Notes: a model not told the origin generated them from the letters alone. DNA of 64,000 bases from Garcia nutans (GCA_947685225.1 CANTUV010000010.1:6696001-6760000), one strand, 5' to 3'. Counted from the first letter of the stretch, positions 23,561 through 38,142 are shown. Program-made: numbers and translations.

Positions 23561-24103
23561 TGAAAATTGAATTAATTTTCACTAATAATATGTATAGTGT
23601 GTAAACAACTGTACCAATAATTATACTAGAAAAATTCTTAAGAAAGAGAGATTGATCACAATGGACACACTTAAATACCAAATATTTCCTCAGACAGAAT
23701 TTTTTTAGGCATATAATTAATAGCACAAAGTATTACCACAATTATACCTCAAAATAGTTATTAAATAAATAATAAAAAGAACACCATAATTTAACGAGAT
23801 TTGATTAATTTTGCCTACGTCCTCGAACACTGCCAAAATAATTTTCTTAATATCAAAGATGAATTCCAAAAAAAATAGAGAAGATTTAATTTTGGAATAT
23901 CTTTTAAATGAGAGTTAAGAGATTTATATATGCTTCAAAAATTAGATTGGTGAAATTAGTCACCTCCATTTTGGATTTTTATTTACCTAAGTTGGACACC
24001 TTCATTTTTTACTTCTATTTATCTAAGTTAGGCACCTTTATTTTTTACCCGAAAAATAGTTAGTGAATTTTTATGATAGGTAAATAGCCAAAATAATACA
24101 ACA
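23561..24103 (-). repeat. 5' LTR of the copia element
   Basis: The segment starts with TG and ends with CA on the plus strand and lies directly outside the primer-binding site. Its distal 85 bp (about 24010-24095) match 19215-19295 at the other end of the element, which supports LTR identity. The left LTR is only a fragment. Confidence 0.7.
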
Positions 24104-27100
24104 TCAGCCATCAGCCATAAGAAGACAAAAACTTAGCCAAAACCTAAATCAATGAGTAGAGCCTTGAAACTATTTGAAATCAAGCATTCAGAAAATCAGA
24201 AGAAAATAAAATAATTAATTCCCCATCATCTTCACGTATATAATGAAATGAGGGAAATAAATGATTAAAGATCCTACGAAGAGACCAATGGTATAAAAGC
24301 TCAAAACATATAAGGGGATGAAATCGAATTGATGGAGCTTGAAGAGGCACTAAGAAGCCTTTTTTACATGTTTTAAACATAAAGGTGAAGCGCGAGAACA
24401 GAGCATTGAAACCATCAACATAAAGGCCAATAAAAGAGAGTAGGGCTTCTACCTCAGAAGAGAAAAACTTGAAGAGACAAAAGGGGGGGAGAAAGGGTGA
24501 AACTAAATATGGGAATAAGCAAAAAACCATTAATGGGGAATAGAAAAAGAACAAGATAACCTCAAAAAGCAAAACATTCACCACGAGATGGGGTTGAAAA
24601 GTGTCATTGTTTCTCAAAATGCTAAGGGAGAAAGAAGAGAAAAAATAAAACTCATGACTTGCCCACCAAATAACAAAAGAAATCATGATTTGATCGTTGT
24701 CATCCCTAAATATAAAAAAAAAATTATCTCAAAAGGGAAACTTCGCCCATGTTTGGGAAGTTTAATCATAATATCTTTAACTTTTAAATCTTGTATTAGT
24801 TTATTCTTTATTATTTTTTTAAATACATAATTTTAATTCATATGTAAATTGAAATTTGTTTGTAATCAATAGTGAGAATTTCTTCATCTTTTGTTTTTCA
24901 AAATAAAAAAATTATTTTTAGTTTTTATTTTAATATTTTTAAAAAATAATTTTATATTTTTTAAAATATATATATATATTATAATTATTAAGATTTTAAT
25001 TATTAAGAAATTAAAAATTAAAAAGACTTTTATAGTAAAAAAAGATTTCTATTGATATAAAATATTTTATATAAAAAAGAATTTTATTAATATAAAATAT
25101 CTTTTCAAAATCTCATATTTTATGAATTTCTATTTAATGTTTAAATAGTTTTTTATTTATCTGAATAATTTAAAATTTATTGATATTATTAAATATATAT
25201 TTTTTAAAATAAATCTAAAACTAAAAGATAAAAACTATTCCAAACACAACTTAAGATCTTAGTCAAAGAACGGGCCAAACACAACTTAAGATTTTAATTA
25301 AAGAAGAAGGGACTTGAAGGTTATTGTGCATATTTTTTTTTTTCTGTTAAAAAAAAAACCTGTCAAATACAAGAGTAATATCATTAATAAAAACTCCCAT
25401 TTACAGTTAAATTGAAAATTTACTCTTCTTTTTTTTTTTTAAGTTAATAATAAAAATAAATAGATATATTGGAGCTTGGCAGTTGGCAGCTTGGAGTCGG
25501 CTCCTGCGACCACAATATGAGAATCCAAAATCACCTGAATGGCTTAATCCGACAAGATTGGGAAGTGGATCAAAATCAAAATATTATTGAAGAAAAGTCT
25601 AAACTTTCTTTTCTTTAGATTGCAACAAATATCTCCTAGATAAGGGTGCATTTGAAATAGTTTTTATTTTTATTTTTTAAATAAAAACACATTTGTTCAT
25701 TTAACCGAGTTTTAATTTTTTTTTATTAGATAAAAAATAATTTTGAATAAATATAAAATTTATATTGTTTTTAATGTTTTAGTTCTATAAAGATATATAT
25801 ATATATGTGTGTGTGTGTAAAATATTTTTTCTCTCTATTTTTTTAATTTTTTGCATATATTTTTTTACTCTTTTTATTTTTTTCAAATTTAATTTTAAAA
25901 TAAGAGGTTTGCTTTTTTTATTTTCTTTATTTTTAGTCATTTTATTTTATTTTAATAATTATCTTTAATATTTAATTAATATTATGATGTATCATTAAAA
26001 TACATAATTTTTTAATAGATGAATAAGATCTATGTATGTATATGTATGGTAAAAAAATTATAATATAATTTTTAGAAGTATAAAACAAGTTTTTAAAAAA
26101 TATAAAATAAAAAATGATTTTTAATTTTGAAAAATAAAAAATTTACAACCTAGGTGAGCATGGCCTAAATTTTTTGCTACTAAATCCATATCTTCCTTTA
26201 ATCTAACTCCTAATATTTATATCTCCATTTATTTTTTTTATTATATTTAGTTTTTTTTTACCATCCATATCATTTTCCTTTATTTTTAATTAATATGTTC
26301 AACAAATACATGTGGACCACGTTGAAATTAAAAAAAAAAAAAAGAAACTCTAAATTTTATGGATTAATGTAAGAAAAAATTATTTTATTTTAGATTTTCC
26401 TAAATTAATTTAATTTTTGTTATATGCAATTTCATCCCTCAAAAAAATCTTTTTTTATGAAAAATACGAAAATAAATTAAAATTTGTTTTACAATATAAA
26501 ATATGAACGGTAAGTATTGTTTAACTATATTTCCTGCTAGCAAGTTCCAATAACTATTGATAAGTCAAAGAGCATCTTCTTAAAGGTTTGATAAAATTAA
26601 GCTTCTAACATTATGAAATTGAGATTAAAAAAATGTAAATAAATCAAGAATTTGGTTCATATTTTTACGGATGTTTAGATTTTAATATTATTGAAATTTA
26701 TTTTCCTATTTGTCATTTGAGTTTTAATAATTACGGCTTTTAAAATTTATTAAAAGTATATTTCAGTGATGATTAATGTGGTTGATTTAATATTTTGGCA
26801 CATCAATAAATAATTGAATTAATTGGTCATATTTAATAAACAATTAGCCTTTCTGTTCCAAAAATATTGTTACATTTCTATTTCTATAAATTTAAATAAA
26901 ATATAATTAACACATTACTAATTTATATATTTTTATTTTCTATTATTATTTATATAATAAATAATATAAATTATTATTAATTTTTTTTATTTAAAGTGTG
27001 AATTTATTAGAGTATAAGATATGAAAAGAAATTTTAAACACGTATTATAAATTAAAATAAATAATTATTTTATGACATTTTAAAATAAAATAATATATAA

Positions 27101-30100
27101 TTTTTACAGGACAAAGACATATGATAATAAATTAATATCCAACAAACCTTTTATGGTTAGATACATCATTTAATCTATGATTCTATGGGACAAGTAATTC
27201 AATGCCTAATTAATATTTTTATTCACCTTAATTTATTGTTTTTTAATTCATATATAAATTTTACTTTATTACTCCATTATAAAGTACTAGGTCTTACAAT
27301 AAATATATTTATTAATTTATTATTTGTGCAATAATCAACAAGATGATTTTTTTTAATTTTCGCCATATTTTACCATCTTATCAATTTTATATTTAATTTC
27401 AATTGATCTCAAATTAATCAATGCCTATTTTACAAGTTAATTGATAAGAAGATCAATCAATCAATTAATTATTATTAAATATAACAATATAATATCAATT
27501 AATATATAATATTAACAAAAAAAATATATTTAAATTTATAAGTAAAAATCTAATAATTAATTGACTTGATATATAACCACATGCCCAATATAACGAAAAT
27601 ATATACACTCATCTATATGTGCATATAAAAAAATAAGAATAGGAAAAAACATGATATAATTTTATTGATAATAAAAAAAATAATTAATTATAACACATGA
27701 TAATATTTTTTTTGTTTGATATTCTAATGCTATTCAAATTTTGTAGTAATACAATTTTCGAAATATATTTATCCATTTGTATCATATAATAGCATTTTTC
27801 ATATTTTCATTGTATAATATTATTATAATTTTATTTTATAAATAATATATTTAGCTTAATAGTATTATAATCAACTTTCTATTTTTCTTATATAATAAAT
27901 GTAAAGATATTAAACTATAATACAAAATTTTACTAATATGTTATGTTGAATATAATAATTAGGGAATGATACCAAACCAAAAAAAAAAACGAATTAAATT
28001 ATACACCATGAATGAAGTAAAAAGTAAAGCATAAAAAAAGAACCGGCAATATCTATTTTATATACATATTTACATGCCTAGAGAAGCTTCAAAACTTTTT
28101 ACATGCTATTTTTTTTACCACTTTCCCATCTTTAGCACGTTAATTGATAATTAATAATTGATTATATTTATATATTATATTAATAATTCAAAAAAAAGTC
28201 TTGTTGGTAGGATCTTTTTTCTATCTTATTAGGCTTTTCCCTCACTTATTGCTTTCTTATCAATGCTTGTAATTATTTTTAGGCATTGTTTTCTTTTATT
28301 AAAGTAGATTCTCTAGCTATCAATTCTTGGTTTCGTCAAAATTAAAAAAATGAGCACTTTACCCCATATGATTAGGGTTTTTCCTGTTCCATTCCATATG
28401 AAAAGTTGGTGACTAATTCAAATTTCCTTTCTATATGATGAAGTTAAAAAAATAGTTATTTTTCATTTAAAAAGTTTGTTAAAAAATTAATATTTTTTTA
28501 TCACCAATAAGTTCATTTTTTTAATTGAATTTTCAAAGTTAAGAAAGAGTAGAAATTGACTATCAATTAAATGGCAAGTGAGAAGTAAGTGAGCTTTAGT
28601 GGTTGGTGGGCAATAGTGTTGCAGGCAATGCAATTTAATTAATGATAAAATTGTTGTATGTTATGGATTTAATAATTAATAACCACCACGTAATCTAATT
28701 ATTCATTTAATTAATTAATATATCAATTCTTGATTAATTAGGACCCAAGTTATCACGAGAAAAATTAGTAAGTGGTGTAAGGTTCAAGTGATAATATTTG
28801 GTGGTGTAGTCAAGAACCGGCAATTGAATTAAGACCCAAGTTATGCTTCTCATTAAGAATCATTGCAATTACCACCAAACCAAGCATTGAAACTCCTTTA
28901 CAAATTAAAATAAAATGAAGTGTTTAATTTTACTAATTAATTATGTCTCTTTCTCTTGTATATTAAGGCCAAATATGTCTACTTCTCTTCTATAATTTTC
29001 TAGAGATAAATATGGATATTTTCTTATTGAGTACTCTTAAGGTATTAATTAAAAATAATTAATGAAAAATTAAATAAATTTATTTAAATAAATTATATGG
29101 GAGAAAAAGTAAAAAAAAATAAAATGGTAAGTTTCACCACTCATATTTAATTTATTTATAAATAAATTTATATAATTTTATTTTCATTAATTATTTATTT
29201 TTAACTAGGATATAAGGATAGTATTAACGAAATTTATATGATAGTATAATAAATGGAAGATGCGTCATAAAAGAGATGTGAGCGACAATAATACCATATA
29301 TAAGATGCACACATCCAACATGGGAAAAATTATATTATATGAAGAACATTAATTTTAATTTATTAAATAAGTGAACTCATTAATTAAAACTCTTAAATAA
29401 TTAATAATAAATTTTGTTACATATATATTTTAGTTATACTGTCCATTATATAATTATTATTTTCACTTTAATTTTCACCTTCCAAAATCAAAAAATAAAA
29501 TTTTATTTATTTCACAAAAAATATATATATTAACTGCCAAGCGTATAAATTAATTGATATCTAGCTCAACTCCGAAATGATTATTTATACAAAAAAAAAC
29601 ATGTATATTATAATTAATATAATTTATTTTTATGTTATTTTCTTAAAAAAAATATTGTATTTACTATAAACTAAAATTTAAAACATCCACAATGCAAAAA
29701 TAAATATTGGGTCCACTTATTCCATACGATCTGATATAAAAAGCATAGTTGGAAAAAACAAGTGAATCGCCAAATTTACAAGTCGAAAAAAGAACAAAAA
29801 ATGAATACCACTGAACAAAGAAATAACATACATCAAGCACTAAACTTCAGAAGAACTTGAAGAAAATAAAATGTTGGTTTTAAGCTGAAAATTTTATTAA
29901 AATATAAAAAAATATAAAATGTACATAAAATATTTTATATATTCTCTATATATCTTTTCTCAAAATGAAATTTATTGAAATTAGGTGAAGGTGGCGGAGG
30001 CATTGTGATTCCTATAAAAATGCAAGCATATATATATATATATATATATATATTCTTTTAAAATGTTCGAACCCCGAAAAATATTTTAGGATTCGAAAGA

Positions 30101-31966
30101 AAAATTAGGTGGCCCGCTGAAACAACGCAGCAAATTAAATGCAAGCATATATATATATACATATATACACACACACAGAGAAACATTGATATATTATTAA
30201 TACTGGTTGTTGCCCAAAAGTACGAAGGGCAGTGTCCCATAGCTTAAGGGCTCCACCCACTGCCGGCCTAGGAAACTTCCAAGCACATATTTGGGAAACT
30301 TTTTCACTATCGTGAAGATAAGAACGAAACTTCAATATTTTTTTTTTTGGAACGAAACTTCAAATTTAATTGGGCAAAAAAGCACTCTGTAATAAAAGAT
30401 TTACCCTACTTTTCTGCCTTGTTTAATTATTTCTATGTTCAGAGCATCACTCCATTTATAATTTTTACTATCCCAAATCTAGAGAGCAGAAAAAAAAAAT
30501 TATTACGAGTTTAATAAAGGACGCTGCTTGGCTTGGTATTTTTAATTTTAAAGAAACTTAGGAGTAATTATCTTATTTTCCTTTTTTTATAATTGGAATT
30601 CATTATTATATATTGTTGTGGACTCATTTATTGCTTTAAAATTCATTATGCTCACAAGTCTTACAATATTGGTGGGACAAATTTAATATTGCATTTGTAA
30701 TTAATTGCTATCGTCTACATTTTATGGAAAGAACATTTCTTCATATTCTACCAATTAGTGCATTTCTGAAATTGGTTAAGATTTTAAGTTTAAATTCTCC
30801 TTCATAAATTCTTAAAAACCAAAAATTAAAAAAAATTATATATTAATGTTAAATTTCCCTTTTTTTGTTTTTATTTTATTTTTATTTTGTAAGATAATTA
30901 TTCAGTTATTAAATTATTAATCTCTATAACTTAATATCATACTTGCTGTATTGAAAATTCTCAAAAAAGAAAAATAAAAGAAAACGGGTCAATAAAATTC
31001 CCATATAATACAAAATAAATATTTAACTATCAAATTAATAATCAATTCAATATATAGATTATAAAAAAAAATTATTATTTGTCGCTAAAACAACTATAAA
31101 TACATGTGCTTTAAAGTGTTAAATTTTTCATTTATATTTTTTTCTTGTTAATAATTTTAAAAATTAGTTTCTTAGGTTATAAAACTCATTTCTATATTAA
31201 TCAAATCATATTCTTATATTTTTAGATATGAGATAACTCACACTTTATCATATTAAAGGATGGTTTAATATTTTTTCTCAATAATTTACACTTGACGCTG
31301 TAATAACTTTTTGAACTATCTAAAAATAAAGTTTTATATTACAATGATCATTGTTTAGACTGCCTAAGTAAGGATATCAGTTCTAATACTGTGTTTTATT
31401 TTATATTTTTATTTGTTGATCTAGTTTTAAGAATGCTAACTCTAAAAATTAGTTTATAAAATTAAACAACTCATTTTTTTTATTAATCAAATTATATTAT
31501 TATATTTTATATATGTGAGATTACTCAACTTCACCGTATTATAAATAAGTATCTCAATTAGCTTGTTTTACTAAAGTCATAATATTTTAATGAACATAGA
31601 TCACGCCATAATTTTTGTTGGCCTATGTTTACTGATTAGACCTTTTTGACTATAATCTTTCAATTTGTAGTGCATAGCAGAGACAAAAATTCATAGCACT
31701 TCACAGGTTCAAAGTTTACACAGTCAATCAAAGAGAAACTTCAAAGAAGTTTCTCAATTTTTTTTTATTCGTAAATCAATGTTGCAAGTACTCGACAGTC
31801 AACTCGAAAAAAAAGATAGTTTTGTAGATTATTAAATAAATTTATTGTTGAGATTATATTTTATAAAAAATATATTTTTGAGATTTTTTTTATTGAAAAA
31901 ATTTATATTATTATTTTTAAAAGATATACTAAAATATTAAAAAAAATAAATTAGAAAAAATATACT
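24104..31966. other. Long AT-rich intergenic stretch, largely unassigned
   Basis: Nearly 8 kb without a gene that I can support. Open frames here are short and look random. A GC-richer island at 30060-30300 contains two AT microsatellites, each preceded by ATGCAAGC (30019 and 30139). Segments around 31140-31260 and 31400-31560 are diverged copies of one another (ending near GAGATAACTCACAC and GAGATTACTCAACT) and resemble decayed retroelement DNA. No paired termini were found. Confidence 0.55.
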
Positions 31967-32842
31967 AAGGGTGTTTCTCAAAATTGGAGCTTTTCAGCTT
32001 ATTGTGAATATGTGATTTTTATAATCAGATTAAAAATAAGTAGTTAAGTATTTCTGTAGATCAGTTGATAATCAGTTTATAATCAGTTAAGTGTTTCTGT
32101 AAAATCAACTTATAATCAGTTTTTAATTGCAGAAACTGTCAAAATGACCAAACTGTCCCTGAGTTTATTTATTGTATAAAAATAATTTTTTAAATGTCAA
32201 TTCAAAATTTATTTTGCAATAATAATAATAATAATCATAAAATTTATTTAATAATAATAATAATATTGGTGTTATCAATAAATTATACAAATAAAAAACT
32301 ACCACGTAAATATTACTAAATTAATTAGAATCCTAAAAATATTAATTAGAATCCTAAAAATAAAAGAATTTTGATGGGAACTAAAGTATATAGGGTGGGC
32401 AAATTTAGAATATTGAAAATTAGGTAGGGATAGTATGGTCTTTTACTTGGTCAAAAATGCTTAAAAAATAAGTGTTTAAAAAAAAGTAGCAAAACCCAAC
32501 TTTTAAAAAACTGATTAAAATCAGATTATAATCTACTATTTAAGTTTTCAGAAACACTTAAATAAACAACTTATAGAGGGTGTTTCTCAAAACTGGAGCT
32601 TTTCAGCTTATTGTGAATAAGTAATTTTTAGATTATAATCAGATCAAAAATAAGCAGTTAAGCGTTTCTTTAAACTAGCTAATAATCAGCTGATAATCAG
32701 TTTATAATCAGTTAAGTGTTTCTGTAAAATCAGCTTATAATCAGTTTTTAATTGTAGAAACTGTCAAAATGACCAAACTGTCCATGAGTTTATTTATTGT
32801 ATAAAAATAATTTTTTAAATGTCAATTCAAAATTTATTTTGC

Positions 32843-32873
<31 letters not shown>

Positions 32874-32874
32874 T

Positions 32875-32933
<59 letters not shown>

Positions 32934-33260
32934 TTCTTTGATGGGAACTAAAGTGTATAAGGTAGGCAAATTTGGAATATTGAAGATTAGGTAGGGATAG
33001 TATGGTCTTTTACTTGGTCAAAACTGCTTAAAAAATAAGTGCTTAAAAAAAGTAGCAAAACCCAACTTTTAAAAAACTGATTAAAATCAAATTATAATCT
33101 ACTATTTAAGTTTTCAGAAACACTTAAATAAACAACTTATAATCTAAAAACAGCTTATAAGCAGTTTTGACCAGCTTTTAAGTTTTGAGAAATACCCTCA
33201 TAATATAAAAACTGCTTATAATCAGTTTTGACCAGCTTTTAAGTTTTAAGAAACACCCTC
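31967..33260. mobile_element. Tourist-like MITE, copy 2, split by copy 3
   Basis: The same family as 9297-9910. The left part is 31967-32575, the right end 33200-33260 (terminus GAAACACCCTC followed by TTA). The outer left base has mutated. Between about 32264 and 32370 it carries extra unrelated AT-rich sequence with a short tandem duplication of TTAATTAGAATCCTAAAAAT. Copy 3 interrupts it. Confidence 0.85.
32576..33199. mobile_element. Tourist-like MITE, copy 3, nested in copy 2
   Basis: A 624-bp full copy of the family, inserted into copy 2 with a 3-bp duplication ATA (32573-32575 and 33200-33202). Its central (AAT)n tract is longer than in the other copies (about 32844-32932). Confidence 0.88.
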
Positions 33261-33263
33261 TTA

Positions 33264-36200
33264 ATTATAATTCAACTTTATCAAAAAAATTTAAATAATA
33301 ACTAAACTACTCCTGTAACTTATTTTTCTTAATTTACCATATTACAGAGGCATAATTATCTTTTAATATTGGATCTCTAAATTTTCTTTTCTAGTAAAAT
33401 AATTTTTTTTTCTCTGTGTAAAATATTTTATCAAATAGTTGATAAAGTTTGATAAATTTAATATTTTATTTTAAATAAATTATTTATAAATAAACATAAT
33501 ATTTTTTATTAAAAAAATTATTTTATTAACTTTTTCGGAATTATGAAGCAACCAAAAGCGTTATTAAACAAGATTTGATTTCTTTAATCTATTTTTTTTC
33601 TTGTTCAAACGAGATTTGAGTTCTTGTATTGGTTATACAATTAATCCTATGCATGCCAAGAACAAATCAATATTGATATTCACACACCATCCATTCCGCA
33701 ATCTCTCCAGATCAATGCCAAGATCAAATCAATATTTCTAACTTCAGTATGTAATACACGGATGCTGCAGAATTGGGTTTATCTGATTTTAAAATTAAAA
33801 TTTCTAAATCAGTTAATCCAAATTCCAAATCTAATTGGATGTTTACAATAAATTAAGAAGAAAAATGAGGTTTAAAACAAGAATTAGAAAGAAAAAACAT
33901 TTAAAGAGAGTAAGAGGTGAGTTTCATGGGCAGGCTAGCTAGAGCTTTGCGTTCTTTGTGTTGAGGGAATCTCTTACTATAGAGAAAGAAGTAGATAAAA
34001 TTCATTTATGGAATGTTATTAGAAAAAGAACAATATAGTATAGTAAGAGTTTTTGTTTTAGTTATGGAAATATAGCCACATTAAGAGAAATTAAGATAAT
34101 TTTCTATATTACGTCAAATTTTAATGGAGTATAACAAATTATATATGAATACAAAAAAGATATTAGTATATATTTATAATAAAATTATAGTAAACATATT
34201 TATGACAAATTTTAAGAGCACAAATATTATTAATTAATTTAATTTATAAAAAGATAGTTACATACAGATAATAATTAAAAATTTTGGTTTGTTTTCTTCC
34301 TATCAATAATGCACTGAAAGGGAAGGGAATACAGTGCTTTATTTTATTTTATTTTATTTTTATCCTTAAAATTTGATAAAGACGGCAGGAGGAGATTTGC
34401 AGTATCACGAGAATCCACAAAAAATAACATAAAAGTAGTACATAAAAAACGAGAAGAAAACAAACTACTACTTAAGGCCACATTGTATTTTTCCTTCTAT
34501 CTCGCACTCTCTCTCTCTTTACATTTATGTGCATATGATAATATATTATTTTTTATACCCAAAAGGCCAAAAGTTATAGCAACCATGAATGATGAAAACA
34601 ACCCCACAATCCACAAATCTCAGCTCATGGAATGAGAGAAAAATATTATCAATAATTTGTGTTTTCATGAACTCAAATTTAGCAGGATTAATGTAGAAAA
34701 ATATTATCAATAATTTGATGCATATGAAATCTTATCTGTTTATGGGTATGAGCAATACAAAAAGTATACATATATAAACATGTTATTCTGTTTATGGTAT
34801 CTTGAAGTTGCTGAAGAGAAGATTGGAAGCTTTAATATATTTAGGAAGTTAGGAAGAAGATGCAGTGCAGATGGTTAATTAAGGCGTTGAATAACATATG
34901 TCTATTGGGTCTCACTCACCTGGAATTTTCTGTATATCACACCTGGTCATGTTTCTCTCTCCATTTTATAAATTTTTTTGATTGAAAATAAAATCTAGTT
35001 CAAAATTGTTTCATTTTAGAAACAATTCAAGTGTCCTTGAAATCAAAGGCTGGTGTTAATTTTTTTTTTAGTGTAATAAAACAATTAATGATAATCATAT
35101 AATTAATAAGCTAGTTGAAAATTGATATGTCTAACCATTACAAATATAACATATTGTCAATAATTCTGATATGTTATATTATTACACTAATGTAATAACA
35201 TATTAGTGTAATAATATTCAATTCGATTCAGCATATATACTATATATATATAACCCTAGGAAGCATTTCGGTGGAAGGTATTAAAAAATATGATACGGTT
35301 GCTGATAGGATCTAATCACGTTTCAATTTCAATTAAGTAAAACGAATAAATTGTATGATCTCTGTTGTTGCTACAGAGGTCACATGGATATCTTATTGGC
35401 CATAAAGGAAACAAACCAAGCTAGCTATATATTAACAGAGAGAGCACAGTACAGTAGTGTCCTTCTTTCAAATTTCCAAGCGCATTTGCATGCTAAAGAA
35501 ATTAAAGAAGCAGTACTAGTAATTAAGCAGCACCACCACCACCGGCACGTAGTAGTGCGACTCAGTTTAGAGCACAAACAAAGTGATCACGTGCTAGCTG
35601 GTTTCTGATAAGCTCTCGATCTATATTATTATTATTATTATTATCTGTGTGCATGGAGGGTTATATTAAATACTATAATTAAATTAAAGAAAGAGCTCGT
35701 GAAACTTGGGTCCAAGCTGTGTGCTTGCATATATGTGTGAGAACTGCTGAGAAGAAAGTTTCCTTTCATTATTATTTAAAGACAAACAAAGACCTGCCTT
35801 TTGTAGATTTTGATTGACTTTTTTGTCATTTATATATGTTTTCGCCTTTGTATACAAACATATAGTGAAGACAACTGAAGAAGACGAGATTCTTGAGCAG
35901 TTAAAAATGGCTGCAAATGCGCTGTTAAGGGAATCTATCTAAATCAATTTCAAGAAGGAACCTTCTTTCGCCCTTTTCTTTTTTTATTTTTTTAACTCAC
36001 ACCGCCGACACAACTGCTGCCTGCAACCTTGTGTGCCTCCTCTACTAGCCTAATGCTACTACGATACTACCACTTGCTAATTAAGTACGTACGTATACTG
36101 TATAATAAAAATCTATATGCAATTATATATTCTGGGTTTTACACCATATTGCCATACTGATCATGTTATTTTTTTTTTCTTCTTTTAATTAATTATATAT

Positions 36201-36990
36201 ATATTTTATAAGTATTTTCATATCAATTTTTATGTGTAAATTAAAATCAAATATTCTCTTTATATCAATTAAGTAATGTATTTTATATTTATAAATTACC
36301 TTGGTAATAAATATTTTTAATTCAAAATCAAACTATAATAAATCAAAATATAATAATAAATACATGCATATAACTTTACAATAAGATAATCTTCCATTTT
36401 CTGCTGTTCAAAAGAAACAAATGAGTAAATCCGACTATTTTTCATTCTAGCCAAGTGTAGTTTTAGCGAATGCAGCTAGTTTATTTACCATTTGTCGACT
36501 TTCTTTTCTTTTCTAAGGACTTAATTTCTTTGAAGCCCACTGAACTATCTGAGCCCAAATGTTCTGCAAGCTTCGTTTCATTTTCATTTTTTTTAGGACT
36601 TTTAACAAAAATGTTAGAAAAAATAAAATAATTTTAAATTTATTAAAATTTTAAAATATTATATTCAAATTTATTATTAGTTTATCAATTTATTTTTTTA
36701 CAGTGTTTGAGGGTATTGCATAATAAAATACAAACGTGCCATAAAATTCTAGCATATAATATTAAATATATCAAGTGAAATGAAGAAGAAAGTACACAAA
36801 TAGCAGAATAATTGGCAAAGAAAATATTTTTCAGAATCTTTTCAGGCGTACCATAGAGCATTAAGCTTGGCGTTGAATAAAAGGAAGCAAATCTACAAGG
36901 ACATAAGTTAAAATTATTGGACAATATATATAGTCTACAAGAGACCAAACAAAGAAGGCCTTGTTCGTCACAAGTTTCTATTATTGTATG
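33264..36990. other. AT-rich intergenic DNA, no gene supported
   Basis: I looked for splice-joined exons, common plant miRNA mature sequences and tRNA boxes and saw none. A region of mixed composition at about 35230-36100 contains an 85-codon open frame (35351-35608) with no recognisable domain; I do not call it a gene. Confidence 0.5.
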
Positions 36991-37035
36991 CAGCGAGGGA
37001 GTCAAAACTGCTGAAAGAGGAAGTCTAAAGCCGAA

Positions 37036-37102
37036 GGGGCTGAGGGCTGAGGGGGCTAAAACTGAGGGGCTGAGAGAGCCGAGGGAGCTAAGGGACTAAG
37101 GG
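37036..37102 (+). other. G-rich patch with seven G-tracts, possible G-quadruplex
   Basis: Runs of three to five G at 37036, 37044, 37051, 37066, 37083, 37092 and 37100 are separated by short linkers of the CTGA or CTAA type. The surrounding 150 bp (about 37000-37165) are GC-rich, in contrast to the AT-rich context. Origin and function unknown. Confidence 0.55.
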
Positions 37103-37165
37103 TTTATATATTCGGTGGCCGGCAGGAGTCGTCAGCCTCCATCCGACCCCACCTGCTTTCGACAC

Positions 37166-38142
37166 TGATTAAATGTTTATATAACATAAAATAAGATAAG
37201 GTCGTGAACTGGCCTGGCCATGTTTATTAAACAGAAACATATATAGAACCAAACAACATTATGACAAAATCTTCCGGCTATCTTGCTAGCCAAGTGGTTT
37301 TCACTTCTCAGCATATCAAGACACTTATGAAATTTTTTACAAAATTCTAATATTAATCATATTAAATGTTTTTCCAACTCCGGTAATTCACCATTACCAT
37401 TACATGCATTAACAGTTGTCAATAACTTGAAATAAGGACGAAACATTATGGAAAAATACGGAGGAATATAGGTTTTATATACTATTGGATATTGTATGGA
37501 ATTGGATGTTGCCGTTGGAAATATTTTAAAATAGTAAGATATTTTTTCAAAAATATAAAAAATGATATATTGTATAATTTTTTTCTTTTTAATATAAATC
37601 TCATAGGGCTTTTTACAAAATTCCAAAAAATTTAAATTTTAAAATTTACCAGATTTTTAAAATATTTTAAAAATTAGCAAATTTTTTTTTATCAATTTAT
37701 AAATTTGCTATATTCATATAGTATATATAAAATATATTATGAGTTTATTATATAGTTTTATAAAATGATAATAATAAAAAACCTCTATAAAAGATATAAA
37801 ATTTTTTAAAAAATGGAACATTTACAAAACTACCCTAAAAAAAGAATTATTTTTAAAAATACTATCACTTCTTTCCATTTTCAAAAATACTACTTTATCT
37901 TTTATTTTTATAAAAATACCTTAAAAATGCTACCCTCCCTAAAAATATGTTTGGCCACCAACGCCACTAACACTAAAATGTATTTGGCTATGTCACTGGC
38001 ACTATAAAGTAAAAATATATTTAGCCACTATAACATGCTATATAACATGTTAAATATTTATATTAAATTATTAAATTAAATATTAAAATGTTAAATATTT
38101 ATGTTAAATATTTAAAACATTAAATTGAAAATATTTATATCC
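37166..38142. other. AT-rich intergenic DNA leading into the satellite-like array
   Basis: No gene recognised. From about 38035 short TTAAATATTTAT-type repeats begin. Confidence 0.55.

Larger units (their letters stand above)
19100..24103 (-). mobile_element. Decayed Ty1/copia LTR retrotransposon
   Basis: Reading on the minus strand, the order is 5' LTR, primer-binding site, gag, zinc knuckle, protease, integrase, reverse transcriptase, RNase H, then a broken 3' LTR: the Ty1/copia order. Gag (UBN2-like) is at 22811-23059. A zinc-knuckle remnant CVFCREKEH lies near 22650-22700 and has lost its last Cys. The protease site near 22470 reads LDPGCSHHTYSNRDW (family DSG changed to DPG). Integrase with its pre-integrase domain is at 21817-22083 (LDYVHSDVW). 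Reverse transcriptase is at 20471-20761 (AKGYAQTEKIDYNEVF, QLDVKTAFLLGDLDEKIYM) with YVDD at 20362-20373. RNase H reads STLQSTFTLSTIEVEYM near 19700-19765. Many stops and frameshifts make it inactive. Confidence 0.93.

Noticed and set aside
24180..24686. 168-codon open frame on the minus strand
   Set aside because: Low-complexity Phe/Leu-rich product, no domain, no splice context or homologue recognised.
24740..25250. Possible MITE with GTTTGGAA-type ends
   Set aside because: Inverted ends are too short and imperfect and no target-site duplication is visible.
25645..26170. Second possible MITE starting GGGTGCATTTG
   Set aside because: The two ends pair poorly and the similarity is mainly shared AT richness.
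30061..30120. TTCGAACCCC and GGATTCGAA, tRNA T-loop-like motifs
   Set aside because: No stem pairing on either strand and no box A at the right distance.
35351..35608. 85-codon open frame in a mixed-composition region
   Set aside because: No recognisable domain, no promoter or splice support, and ends in a His-rich microsatellite-like run.
33700..36100. Possible miRNA precursor
   Set aside because: No match to common plant miRNA mature sequences and no long hairpin found by eye.
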